DNA of 46,903 bases from Rikenellaceae bacterium (lineage in GTDB: Bacteria > Bacteroidota > Bacteroidia > Bacteroidales > Rikenellaceae), in contig SUZG01000013.1 in NCBI GenBank assembly GCA_015060015.1, positions 1 through 46,903 of the forward strand, in the 5' to 3' direction. Of the stretch, positions 32,516 through 39,843 are shown in pieces. The notes beneath the pieces are model-generated. The model saw only the letters and a program-made list of their open reading frames with translations. It had not been told where the DNA came from and made no database searches. The position numbers and the translations under genes are program-made. Each line of letters starts with the position of its first letter. Position 1 is the stretch's first letter.

Positions 32516-32546
32516 AAGGGGCTGTCCTTTCGAGGGGCAACCCCTT
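32516..32546 (-). terminator. Hairpin between CYTH and DASS genes
   Basis: Outer arms AAGGGG and CCCCTT (32516-32521, 32541-32546) plus an inner TGTCC/GGGCA stem; a short T-run follows on the minus strand. It may lower expression of the transporter relative to the genes upstream. Confidence 0.45.
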
Positions 32547-32599
32547 AATGATTGCACCCAATTAACGGGATGCGAAAGTCAGATCAAATGCGACTTTTG

Positions 32600-33070
32600 C
32601 TATTTCCAGTTTTTATAGGGATTCTTCATGAGCATCGAGTTGTAATACTTCACGTCGCCCGTAACCTCTTCGCCCAACCAAGCAGGCTTAACGAAGGCCT
32701 CGTCCTCCGATGCAAGCTCCACCTCGGCAACGGTCAAACCGTCGTTATCGCCGTAGAACTCATCAACCTCGAAAGTATGCTCACCCGACTTAACCAGATA
32801 ACGGGTCTTGTCAATCACACCGGGCTCGCAGATAGCCAGCAGCTGCTCTGCCTCCTCGGTGGGAATCTCCTTCTCCCACTCAAAGCGGCTCGCACCACTC
32901 TGATTACCGATACCCTTGATTGTGATAAAGCCCTTATCGCCCTTGACGCGTACGCGAACGGTACGTTCAGGAACAGAGCTCAAATAGCCCTGAATGATGC
33001 GTGTCGATTTGCTGACCTCGGCCTTGAAATCGCCCGCAACCAAGAATTTTCTTTCAATCTCCTGTGCCAT
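32600..33070 (-). CDS. CYTH-domain protein (triphosphate tunnel enzyme)
   Basis: A 156-aa single CYTH domain. The signature ExExK is at the N-terminus (QEIERKFLV), with RVRVKGDKGFITIKG, RFEWEKEIP, KTRYLV, FEVDEFYG and VAEVELASED as the alternating charged strands of the tunnel. Bacterial homologues hydrolyse inorganic triphosphate or bind other triphosphates; some are class IV adenylate cyclases. It starts 5 bp after a longer CYTH-like gene and precedes the DASS transporter. Confidence 0.9.
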   Translation of the reverse strand: MAQEIERKFLVAGDFKAEVSKSTRIIQGYLSSVPERTVRVRVKGDKGFITIKGIGNQSGASRFEWEKEIPTEEAEQLLAICEPGVIDKTRYLVKSGEHTFEVDEFYGDNDGLTVAEVELASEDEAFVKPAWLGEEVTGDVKYYNSMLMKNPYKNWK

Positions 33071-33075
33071 AACTC

Positions 33076-33720
33076 TTACTCGTTAGCCAAAGGCTTGTTC
33101 GACATTCCGATAACTCGCTTGATAGCCTGCAAGTAGTTGATATTCTCAACGCCCTCCAAACCTACATCGGCGATAGTCTTCTTGATATCCTCAATCTCGG
33201 TAGACTCCGAGTTGATTGTAACGACCTTCGCACCATTGATAAGCACGTTACCCACCTCGCAGATAGTGTCGTTCACCATATAGCCGAAACGCTGCTTATG
33301 CACGCGTACTGCCGCCAAGTCGGGGTTAGCCTCAACCATTGCGATAAACTCCTCGTAGGTGTAGGTATCTTTGGTAAGTTCGGGCATCTCAACCATAAAT
33401 GCGGGGAATACCTCCTCCTTCAAAACCTTTGCCGAGATGGGGAACTCACCCTTCATCAAAGGATTCCACTGCTCCAAACCATCAACGGTCTGAACATAGG
33501 TCTTGATATCCATCTTGCCGTCACGAATCTTCGTGTTGTTGATGTCGTTAGTGCGAGAGATGATATAAATCTCGTCGCTGTGACGCTCCCACACCTTCTC
33601 GGGTACGGGTACAGACAGGCGTGCCATACGCTTGTGTGCCTCGCAGAAGCACTGACCGAAAGAGCGGAACTCAAAACGAGGTTTTGAGATAGCGCCAATC
33701 TCCATTTTCTCTTTTGCCAT
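33076..33720 (-). CDS. Possible divergent CYTH-like protein
   Basis: A 214-aa cytoplasmic protein without recognised family assignment. Several segments resemble CYTH strands: FEFRSFG at the start, NNTKIRDGKMDIKTYV, KQRFGYMVNDTICEVGNVLI, and NSESTEIEDIKKTIADVGL then NYLQAIKRVIG. The canonical ExExK is not evident, so nucleotide or polyphosphate binding is uncertain. Being directly upstream of a true CYTH gene, the two could be ancient duplicates or partners. Alternatives include any small alpha/beta protein. Confidence 0.55.
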   Translation of the reverse strand: MAKEKMEIGAISKPRFEFRSFGQCFCEAHKRMARLSVPVPEKVWERHSDEIYIISRTNDINNTKIRDGKMDIKTYVQTVDGLEQWNPLMKGEFPISAKVLKEEVFPAFMVEMPELTKDTYTYEEFIAMVEANPDLAAVRVHKQRFGYMVNDTICEVGNVLINGAKVVTINSESTEIEDIKKTIADVGLEGVENINYLQAIKRVIGMSNKPLANE

Positions 33721-33759
33721 TTCAGTATAAATTAAATAAAATGTATATCCGTTAAGAAA

Positions 33760-33788
33760 GAGGCTGTCGCAGTTATCCCGACAGCCTC
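33760..33788 (-). terminator. Hairpin after lamin-tail lipoprotein gene
   Basis: Perfect 10-bp arms GAGGCTGTCG / CGACAGCCTC (33760-33769, 33779-33788) with TTTCTT after it on the minus strand; partial terminator between the porin/lipoprotein pair and the CYTH genes. Confidence 0.6.
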
Positions 33789-33795
33789 CTGAATG

Positions 33796-34917
33796 TTATG
33801 CCTGTGGCTCGTTCTCAATCTCGCCTGTTGATTCGCCATTAGCAGCACCCGGAGTAGGAGCAGCATAAGCCCACTCTCCTGTACCATTAGGCACGCGTGA
33901 GAAAGAAGCCTCCTTATTCTCGGGAAGAGCCTCCTCACCGAATGGATCTACATCGGCACCACGAACAAACTTATCAACCACAACACCCTCGGCGTTTACC
34001 AACTCAAACTTCACGCCCTTCTTTGCAGAAAGACCTGCAGTAAAACCATCAGCGTAATCGGTTGCATCAGCACCCAAAACGATATAAGCACCAACAGCGA
34101 TTGTTGTGTTCTCGGGAGCAGTCCAAACGATATCGTACTTACCGGCAACATCTGTTGCGTCGGCAGCATACTTACGGATTGTCCAGCCAGTCAGATTACC
34201 AGCAGCCTCACCGGCATTGTAGAGCTCGATGAACTTGTTTGCAGGATTGTCAGCCCACTCAACCTTGTTACCGCACAATTCGTTGAAAACAACCTTTGCC
34301 TCCTTTGCAGGCTCGGGAGCAGCACCATTACCAACCAAAGTGGGGTCTGCTGTAGCACCCTCGCCATTGTTCGCAGCACCGGGAGTAGCAGTAGGAGTAA
34401 TCATAAATGCACCTGAACCATCGGGAATACGGCTCCAAGAGCCCTTGTTGTTATCCAAACCCTGATCGCCCCAAGCAGAGCCCTTCTCGCCACGCTGGAA
34501 TGTATCAAGTTTCGCACCACCCTTTGCCTCGGGAGCAAACAACTCAACGATAACTGACTTCTTTGCAGAGAAACCAGAAGAGAAACCGTCAGGTGTAGTA
34601 CCCTTTGCACCTACGATAGCAAAGTAGCCCTTCGCCTTAATTACCTGACCCTTCTTACCAGTCCAAGAGAGCTCCTCATCCTTATTGATTGTCACACCTT
34701 CGAGGTCAATATCCTGTAAACCGGTGTTGTAAAGCTCAAAGAACTTCTCGTTATCCTCACCTGCACCTGAAAGCTCGTTAAGCACGAGTTTTGTGTAATC
34801 ATAATTTACAACCACTTCGGGTTCCTTCTCGGGTACGAGTGCGTTGGGATCCAACTCATCCTTTACGCAGGCATTGAGTGCAACCAATGCCAATGCAGCA
34901 AATAATATCTTTTTCAT
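33796..34917 (-). CDS. Lipoprotein with two lamin-tail (LTD) domains
   Basis: A 373-aa outer-membrane or surface lipoprotein: signal MKKILFAALALVALNAC with lipobox Cys, then two lamin-tail beta-sandwich domains. The first runs about 43-180 (KLVLNELSGAGEDNEKFFEL, then GSWSRIPDGSG), the second about 210-360 (VVFNELCGNKVEWADNPANK, then ASFSRVPNGTG). The conserved NEL.G, FIELYN and SRIPDG motifs occur in both. Bacterial LTD domains are mostly extracellular and often linked to nucleases or phosphate-related proteins. It starts 31 bp after the porin gene, so a role with the porin is likely (inference). Confidence 0.88.
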   Translation of the reverse strand: MKKILFAALALVALNACVKDELDPNALVPEKEPEVVVNYDYTKLVLNELSGAGEDNEKFFELYNTGLQDIDLEGVTINKDEELSWTGKKGQVIKAKGYFAIVGAKGTTPDGFSSGFSAKKSVIVELFAPEAKGGAKLDTFQRGEKGSAWGDQGLDNNKGSWSRIPDGSGAFMITPTATPGAANNGEGATADPTLVGNGAAPEPAKEAKVVFNELCGNKVEWADNPANKFIELYNAGEAAGNLTGWTIRKYAADATDVAGKYDIVWTAPENTTIAVGAYIVLGADATDYADGFTAGLSAKKGVKFELVNAEGVVVDKFVRGADVDPFGEEALPENKEASFSRVPNGTGEWAYAAPTPGAANGESTGEIENEPQA

Positions 34918-34948
34918 ATTCGTATATTTTTTCGTATTGGTTAAACAA

Positions 34949-36373
34949 TTAGAACGCTACCTGGAAACGCAATGCGAGCATATTGTAATCTACACCACCC
35001 TTGCCAGAAGGAGCAACAACCTTTGAAGGAACCTTTGTGGGCTTGCCGTTGAGGTCATAACCTACGTAGCTCTTACCCTTCGCGTTTGCATAACGGTCGT
35101 TGTTGTTGTGCTGGAAGTTAAGCATAATCTTCACGTTCTTGATAGGATAGTAGTTCAAACCTACTGCCCAAGCCTCTGCTGAACCACCGAGGATATCAGA
35201 ATCCTTAACCTTTGTATTGAAGAGCTTACCTGTATTGAAGTCGCAGTACTCATAACGAGCTGTGAGCTCCAGGTTACCCCACTTGTGCTTGCTTGTTGTA
35301 CGAGTGTACTTCGCACCGCCGGCATCGTAGTTCTGCGAACCACCAAAGAGCAAGAAACCGCCCTCAACATACCAACCCTGTGCCCACTGTGCGGGAAGGT
35401 CATTCACTGAACGGTCGAGATACATACCGCGAGCAATGAAAGCAGACTCTACGCGGAGCTTGTTCCAGTGACCTGCCAACTCAACAGTCCATGCAATCTC
35501 GTGATCCAAACCCTTAACATCGTCAGTATCAATATACTTCTTACGGTTGATATTGGTAGAGTTACGAGTGCTGTAACGACCTACATAGTAACCATCGGTT
35601 GATGTAAGTTTGGGGTTACGATAAGAGAACGCACCACCGATGTGCAATGAAGCGTTGTCCATCTTGTGCAAGGGGCGGAATACTACCTTACCGGTGTATG
35701 AAAGACCCTCGTTGTAACCATAATCCTTGTTACCGTCCTCCATAGCGGTCTGCTCCTCTGCACCCTTCAACTCGGGACCGAACACACCACCTGACAACCA
35801 CAACCAGTTGTGAGAATACTTAACATTCAAACCGAGATGACGTGAAGGAGCCAAAGTAGTTACCATAGGACGTTCCATAAACATCAAATAACGAGATGTA
35901 GTGTTACGGCTCAATGAGAAGTTCTCCTTGAAGTTACCGGCCTTGACCTCCAAACCCTTAACACCGTTGAATGCCACATAAGCATCCTTCAACTCGGGCA
36001 TACCGCTTGTCCAGTCGGTATCAATCTCACCATACCAGTTCTTGCTCAACTGTGCCTTAACGGCAAAACGAGCACGACGGATACTCATACCATTACCGAT
36101 GTGGCTGGTATTACTCTTGCCGTCAATCTCCTTTGCACAAAAATCGGGTGCACCGAAGAAAACCGCAGCGTCAGCCTGAATACGAACATCAAACCACATC
36201 TTGTAGTTAGCGTTCTTGTTCTGGAATACGAGGATACCATCCTGTACCGATGCCTCTACGGGCAGAGCCTTAACCTCTTGACCATATTGATTCAATTCGG
36301 TCTTCACAGGTTCCTGTGCGTAAGCACTTACACCAAAGCATACAAGTGCTAATGAAAGTAAAAGTTTTTTCAT
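34949..36373 (-). CDS. Outer-membrane porin, OprP/OprO type
   Basis: A 474-aa outer-membrane protein with a signal peptide (MKKLLLSLALVCFGVSAYA) and about 16 predicted strands, ending in ALRFQVAF with terminal Phe. Segments such as SIRRARFAVKAQLSKNWYGE, LEVKAGNFKENFSLSRNTTS, and FMERPMVTTLAPSRHLGL match the phosphate-selective porin O/P family. Selectivity for phosphate or polyphosphate in Pseudomonas relies on arginine ladders and cannot be shown here. It is the first gene of the cluster; its leader is long and promoter weak or unusual (TATATTCG at plus 36524-36531). Confidence 0.88.
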   Translation of the reverse strand: MKKLLLSLALVCFGVSAYAQEPVKTELNQYGQEVKALPVEASVQDGILVFQNKNANYKMWFDVRIQADAAVFFGAPDFCAKEIDGKSNTSHIGNGMSIRRARFAVKAQLSKNWYGEIDTDWTSGMPELKDAYVAFNGVKGLEVKAGNFKENFSLSRNTTSRYLMFMERPMVTTLAPSRHLGLNVKYSHNWLWLSGGVFGPELKGAEEQTAMEDGNKDYGYNEGLSYTGKVVFRPLHKMDNASLHIGGAFSYRNPKLTSTDGYYVGRYSTRNSTNINRKKYIDTDDVKGLDHEIAWTVELAGHWNKLRVESAFIARGMYLDRSVNDLPAQWAQGWYVEGGFLLFGGSQNYDAGGAKYTRTTSKHKWGNLELTARYEYCDFNTGKLFNTKVKDSDILGGSAEAWAVGLNYYPIKNVKIMLNFQHNNNDRYANAKGKSYVGYDLNGKPTKVPSKVVAPSGKGGVDYNMLALRFQVAF

Positions 36374-36763
36374 AGCAAAAATTTTTAATTAATAAATTAA
36401 GTTATAATTGGTTAAAATTCTGTTTAATTATAGTGTTATGAATCAATCCGTTATTATACACATTCAAATTTCAGGCCTTATTATCAGCCCCTTTTAACGA
36501 GTTTTTCCTATTGCGAATATACAATTTTTTCGAATAAAATCCTAATATGTGACACAATAATTATTTGCATAATTATTTATATTCCCAAATTCTTCAATAA
36601 CGACAATACTTTTTCACAAGGGCGATGTATGGAAATGGGCGAACTTGTTTGCTCAATACCACATATTGCCACATAAAGCCAACAACGTTAGATTGTCATC
36701 ATCTGAAAACAAAAAAGGATAAACTTTCGCTTCTCATCTTCAGTACCCAGAGCCGGGGTCGAA

Positions 36764-36846
36764 GGGCAAAACATTTGTTTTGCCCTCGCACGGACACCTT
36801 ATAGCACAGCCCAAAGGGCGAGCATTAAACACATTTTGTCCGTGCA
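36764..36846. repeat. Two adjacent palindromes
   Basis: AGGGCAAAACA-TT-TGTTTTGCCCT (36764-36787) is a perfect hairpin. Next to it GCACGGACA (36789-36797) pairs with TGTCCGTGC (36838-36846), enclosing a smaller GCCC-AAA-GGGC hairpin. Confidence 0.7.
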
Positions 36847-36853
36847 ACCGCAT

Positions 36854-36905
36854 TTTAAGGTGAGTACCGCGGCAACAATTTTAAGGCGAGTACCGCGGCA
36901 ACAAT
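36854..36905. repeat. 26-bp tandem repeat, two copies
   Basis: Two head-to-tail copies (36854-36879 and 36880-36905) differing at one T/C position, with core GAGTACCGCGGCAACAA, and a partial third copy beginning at 36906. The GAGTACCGCGGC core includes the palindrome CCGCGG. Not a CRISPR: no spacers. Confidence 0.85.
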
Positions 36906-36909
36906 TTTA

Positions 36910-37022
36910 AGGCGAGGGCGAAGACCAGAGGTCGGGCATTGCAGATTAAGGCTTCAAAATCTCATTTTAGCAAGCCTTAATCTGCAATGCCAAGAACTGT
37001 TCTGCAGTTCGCCATCGCCTTA
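36910..37022. repeat. Large structured palindromic element
   Basis: A perfect 20-bp inverted repeat (36936-36955 and 36973-36992; core GCATTGCAGATTAAGGCTT) with a 17-nt loop is enclosed by outer arms AAGGCGAGGGCGAA (36910-36923) and TTCGCCATCGCCTT (near 37009-37022, one mismatch). An extra GAACTG-N5-CAGTTC lies between. It can fold into one long structure, as in a small RNA or a miniature mobile element. Confidence 0.65.
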
Positions 37023-37034
37023 TAAAACAAAAAA

Positions 37035-37056
37035 AGCGAAGAGAAATCTCTTCGCT
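37035..37056 (-). terminator. Terminator after tRNA-Leu
   Basis: AGCGAAGAG-AAAT-CTCTTCGCT (37035-37056) followed on the minus strand by seven T. It lies 3 bp beyond the tRNA 3' end. Confidence 0.85.
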
Positions 37057-37059
37057 ACG

Positions 37060-37145
37060 TACTCGAAGCCGGGGTCGAACCGGCACGGCCATTACTGGCC
37101 ACAGGATTTTAAGTCCGGCGTGTCTACCTATTCCACCATTCGAGC
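37060..37145 (-). tRNA. tRNA-Leu (TAA)
   Basis: An 86-nt class II tRNA. Acceptor GCTCGAA / TTCGAGT with discriminator A, GGTAGAC in the D arm, loop CTTAAAA with anticodon TAA, variable arm GGCC-AGTAAT-GGCC, and T arm GCCGG-TTCGACC-CCGGC. The anticodon stem CCGGA / TCCTG has one mismatch (28:42, C-U). CCA is not encoded. It reads UUA. The A36-A37-A38 run is a MiaA target site, and miaA lies directly upstream. Confidence 0.92.
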
Positions 37146-37173
37146 AACAATCTCACTTTGCGGTAAGACGCCA

Positions 37174-37204
37174 CAAAAGTAAGAAAATTATTTCAATGTG
37201 CAAA
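37174..37204 (-). promoter_or_regulatory. Promoter for tRNA-Leu inside the end of miaA
   Basis: On the minus strand TTTG (plus 37201-37204), 19 bp, TACTTTTG (plus 37174-37181). The -33 box lies within the last codons of miaA, so the tRNA can be made independently. Confidence 0.6.
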
Positions 37205-38102
37205 TCTTTGCCTCCAAATAGTCAATTATAGCACCCTTGTCGGCGGGATGAAACCACCCTATCTCGCTGTCGCGACGAAACCACGTCAGCTGACGCTTGG
37301 CATAGCGGCGTGAGTTACGTTTTATGAGTTCTATGGCCTCCTCGCGGCTTATCTTGCCATCAAAGTAATCAAACATCTCGCGGTAGCCAACCGTCTGCAA
37401 CGAGTTATGCTCCCGCAGATGATACACCGACCGAGCCTCCGCCTCCAAGCCCTGCTCTATCATCATATCGACACGCCTGTCGATGCGGTCATACAATATA
37501 TCGCGTGGCATATCGGTACCTATCTTCACAATATTGAAATCACGCTTTCTCTTCGTACCCGTACGCAACGATGAATAGGGCTTTCCCGTTGCTATGCACA
37601 CCTCCAACGCCCTTAATACTCGTGCGGGATTTTTTCTATCGACCACCTCATAGAACTCGGCATCACGCTGACGCAACTCCTCCACAAGCGACTCCAAGCC
37701 CTCGGCTTGCAGCCTCTCGGAGAGCCTCTGACGCAACTCCGCATCCACCTCCGGCATATCATCCATACCCTCGCACAACGCCTTTACATAGAGGCCGGAG
37801 CCTCCGACAGCCACCACTGTATCGTGCTGCAAGAACAGCTCCTCCAAACGTTTCAGGGCCGCCACCTCGTATGCTCCGCAGTTAAACTCATCCGTAAGGT
37901 CGTGCGAGGCAATAAAGTGGTGTTCAACGCGTTGCAACTGCTCCGCATCGGGCTTTGCCGTACCAATAGGGATTCCGCGATAGAACTGCCGCGAATCGGT
38001 AGAGATTATGGGGGCAGAAAAGTGCTCCGCCACCGCTATTGAGAGGTCGGTCTTGCCCGAACCCGTAGGGCCGACGATGACTATGAGGGTTTTAATACTC
38101 AT
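37188..38102 (-). CDS. miaA: tRNA dimethylallyltransferase
   Basis: A 304-aa enzyme that adds the isopentenyl group to A37 of tRNAs reading UNN codons. P-loop IVGPTGSGKTDLSIAVA near residue 10, then IISTDSRQFYRGIPIGTAKP, the HHFIAS region, GGSGLYVKALCEGMDDMP and RRYAKRQLTWFRRD near the C-terminus are all family motifs. The ATG at 38102 (MSIKTL) is chosen over an upstream ATG-less Thr-rich extension; it overlaps the stop of the upstream gene by 11 nt. Last gene in the operon ppa, sdaA, pRiA4b-like, miaA. Confidence 0.95.
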   Translation of the reverse strand: MSIKTLIVIVGPTGSGKTDLSIAVAEHFSAPIISTDSRQFYRGIPIGTAKPDAEQLQRVEHHFIASHDLTDEFNCGAYEVAALKRLEELFLQHDTVVAVGGSGLYVKALCEGMDDMPEVDAELRQRLSERLQAEGLESLVEELRQRDAEFYEVVDRKNPARVLRALEVCIATGKPYSSLRTGTKRKRDFNIVKIGTDMPRDILYDRIDRRVDMMIEQGLEAEARSVYHLREHNSLQTVGYREMFDYFDGKISREEAIELIKRNSRRYAKRQLTWFRRDSEIGWFHPADKGAIIDYLEAKICTLK

Positions 38103-38604
38103 CGTCGTAGTTGTCGTCACCGTCAAAATCTCCGAACTCGCCCATCATTTCGTCGAAGATAGAGCCACTCTCCTCATTTGCCTCGGGATCATACTGGTCG
38201 GGGGCCGGCGAGTGCTCAAACTGCACACGAGGATAGGTCATACCCTCCTGCGGCTCCTTGGCCTCAATAAGCTCCATATAGTATGCTCGCTGCGTGAAGG
38301 GGTCAAAGATATAGATAAGGCGTGCGTACAAGCGTGTCAGCACATCATCAAGACGTGCCGTCTCCATAGGTTTCGGCAAGCCCAGACCGGCATCACCCAT
38401 AGCCTCACCCATATCCATATAGGTATATTCCTGCTCACGTTCCCATCTATCGTCAGCCGTATAGAACGACGCCATACAAGGCTCATAGCGAAGCATCTGT
38501 AAGATGAATTCGTGTAAATCGAGCAGCGTAGCCGATGAGTCAATCTCAAAATCGCGGACAAAGTTATCATTCTCGTCCGAGAGCATTCTAAATCTGAAAA
38601 TCAT
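38092..38604 (-). CDS. pRiA4b ORF-3-like protein
   Basis: A 170-aa cytoplasmic protein. It begins with strands MIFRFRMLSDENDNFVRDFEI and the LHEFILQML helix, then FYTADDRWEREQEYTYMDMG, typical of the plasmid pRiA4b ORF-3 family, of unknown function. The C-terminus is strongly acidic (DFDGDDNYDDEY). Despite the family name nothing plasmid-like surrounds it. It starts 18 bp after sdaA and overlaps miaA. Confidence 0.8.
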   Translation of the reverse strand: MIFRFRMLSDENDNFVRDFEIDSSATLLDLHEFILQMLRYEPCMASFYTADDRWEREQEYTYMDMGEAMGDAGLGLPKPMETARLDDVLTRLYARLIYIFDPFTQRAYYMELIEAKEPQEGMTYPRVQFEHSPAPDQYDPEANEESGSIFDEMMGEFGDFDGDDNYDDEY

Positions 38605-38622
38605 AGGTATAGATGATTAAGA

Positions 38623-39825
38623 TTACTCCACTTTATAATGTTTTGCCAAGCCACCCTCAGCCGTCTCACGATAAAGACTCGGCAAGTTGTGGCCCGTCTC
38701 CTTCATAACAGCCACGACGTGGTCGTAGGTTACGCGATGCTTACCGTCCGACAGAATAGCAAACGTCGCAGCGTCAATAGCTCGTGCCGCAGCCACAGCA
38801 TTACGTTCGATGCAAGGTATCTGCACCAGACCACACACAGGGTCGCAGGTGAGGCCCAGGAAGTGCTCCAAAGCCATCTCGGCAGCATACTCAATCTGCC
38901 ACGGCGTACCACCCATCAGCTGACACGCAGCCGCAGCAGCCATAGCACACGCTACACCGACCTCGCCCTGACAGCCGACCTCGGCACCCGAAATAGATGC
39001 GTTAGTCTTGGCGATATTACCGAAAACACCAGCCGTAGCCAATGCTCGCAGGATACGGATAGGACGATAGTTATTAACATCTGCCAGATGGAATACCACT
39101 GCCGGCAACACTCCACACGAGCCACAGGTAGGAGCCGTCACAACCTCGCCACCCGAAGCATTCTCCTCCGATACAGCCAGAGCATAGGCATAAAGGCGTG
39201 AACGGTTGCTCACCGCTGGGCCATACTCCTTCGACTTAACCCAGTAAGTTCCCGCCTTGCGTGCCACCTTCAAGCCTCCGGGCAGCACTCCGTCATTATT
39301 CAGGCCGTTGTCGATAGTCTGACACATAGAGTTCCAGATATGTTGAAGGTAATCCCATATATCTTCCGACTCACTATCCTGAACATACTCCCAAATGGTC
39401 TTACCCTCATGCTCACACCAATTCAAGATATCCTTCGCCGTAGTTAGCGGATATATCTTCTCACCGGCAAGATGCGGCATCTCCGGACTGGCGATATCGC
39501 CACCGCCAATACTGTAAATCTCCCAACTATCGCACACCTCACCACCCTTCAACGCCTCGAAGAGCATACCGTTGGTGTGAAACTCCTTTACCACCTCGGC
39601 ACGCCACACTATCTCGGTCGGAGCAACTCTCTCCAACACCTCGCGAATGGCAGCATCGGTAAGGTGACCCTTGCCCGTAGCTGCCAACGAGCCATACAGT
39701 GTAACACGAAAAGCCTCGGCGGAGATATTCTTCTCAAGAAAAATCTCGGCCGCTTTACGGGGGCCCATAGTATGACTGCTCGATGGGCCGTGTCCCACTT
39801 TATATAAAACTTTCAGTGATTCCAT
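38623..39825 (-). CDS. sdaA: L-serine ammonia-lyase (iron-sulfur type)
   Basis: A 400-aa single-chain L-serine dehydratase converting serine to pyruvate and ammonia. It opens with the beta domain (YKVGHGPSSSHTMGPRKAAE) and has a catalytic alpha domain with [4Fe-4S] cysteines: APTCGSCGVLPAVV, LTCDPVCGLVQIPC and the NAKTNASISGAEVGCQGEVG region. Cys residues at these three places match the oxygen-sensitive cluster. It starts 18 bp after ppa and is followed 18 bp later by the next gene, suggesting one transcript. Confidence 0.93.
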   Translation of the reverse strand: MESLKVLYKVGHGPSSSHTMGPRKAAEIFLEKNISAEAFRVTLYGSLAATGKGHLTDAAIREVLERVAPTEIVWRAEVVKEFHTNGMLFEALKGGEVCDSWEIYSIGGGDIASPEMPHLAGEKIYPLTTAKDILNWCEHEGKTIWEYVQDSESEDIWDYLQHIWNSMCQTIDNGLNNDGVLPGGLKVARKAGTYWVKSKEYGPAVSNRSRLYAYALAVSEENASGGEVVTAPTCGSCGVLPAVVFHLADVNNYRPIRILRALATAGVFGNIAKTNASISGAEVGCQGEVGVACAMAAAAACQLMGGTPWQIEYAAEMALEHFLGLTCDPVCGLVQIPCIERNAVAAARAIDAATFAILSDGKHRVTYDHVVAVMKETGHNLPSLYRETAEGGLAKHYKVE

Positions 39826-39843
39826 TTCAAAAAATCGGTTTGA

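Larger units (their letters stand above)
36374..37059. other. Non-coding region with palindromes and tandem repeats
   Basis: About 690 bp without a gene. The part next to the porin is AT-rich and holds its leader, a possible -7 TATATTCG (plus 36524-36531) and the inverted repeat AATAATTAT-TTGC-ATAATTATT (36556-36577). From 36750 on the composition changes: a tRNA 3'-end-like GCCGGGGTCGAA, hairpins at 36764-36787 and 36789-36846, two 26-bp tandem repeats (36854-36905) and a large structure 36910-37022. See separate entries. Confidence 0.7.

Noticed and set aside
36854..36905. 26-bp repeats as a CRISPR array
   Set aside because: The copies are adjacent with no spacers, only two complete units exist, and no cas gene is near.
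38092..38604. Plasmid or insertion-element origin suggested by the pRiA4b ORF-3 family name
   Set aside because: The gene sits in a tight housekeeping operon with ppa, sdaA and miaA and no transposase, repeats or compositional break is visible.
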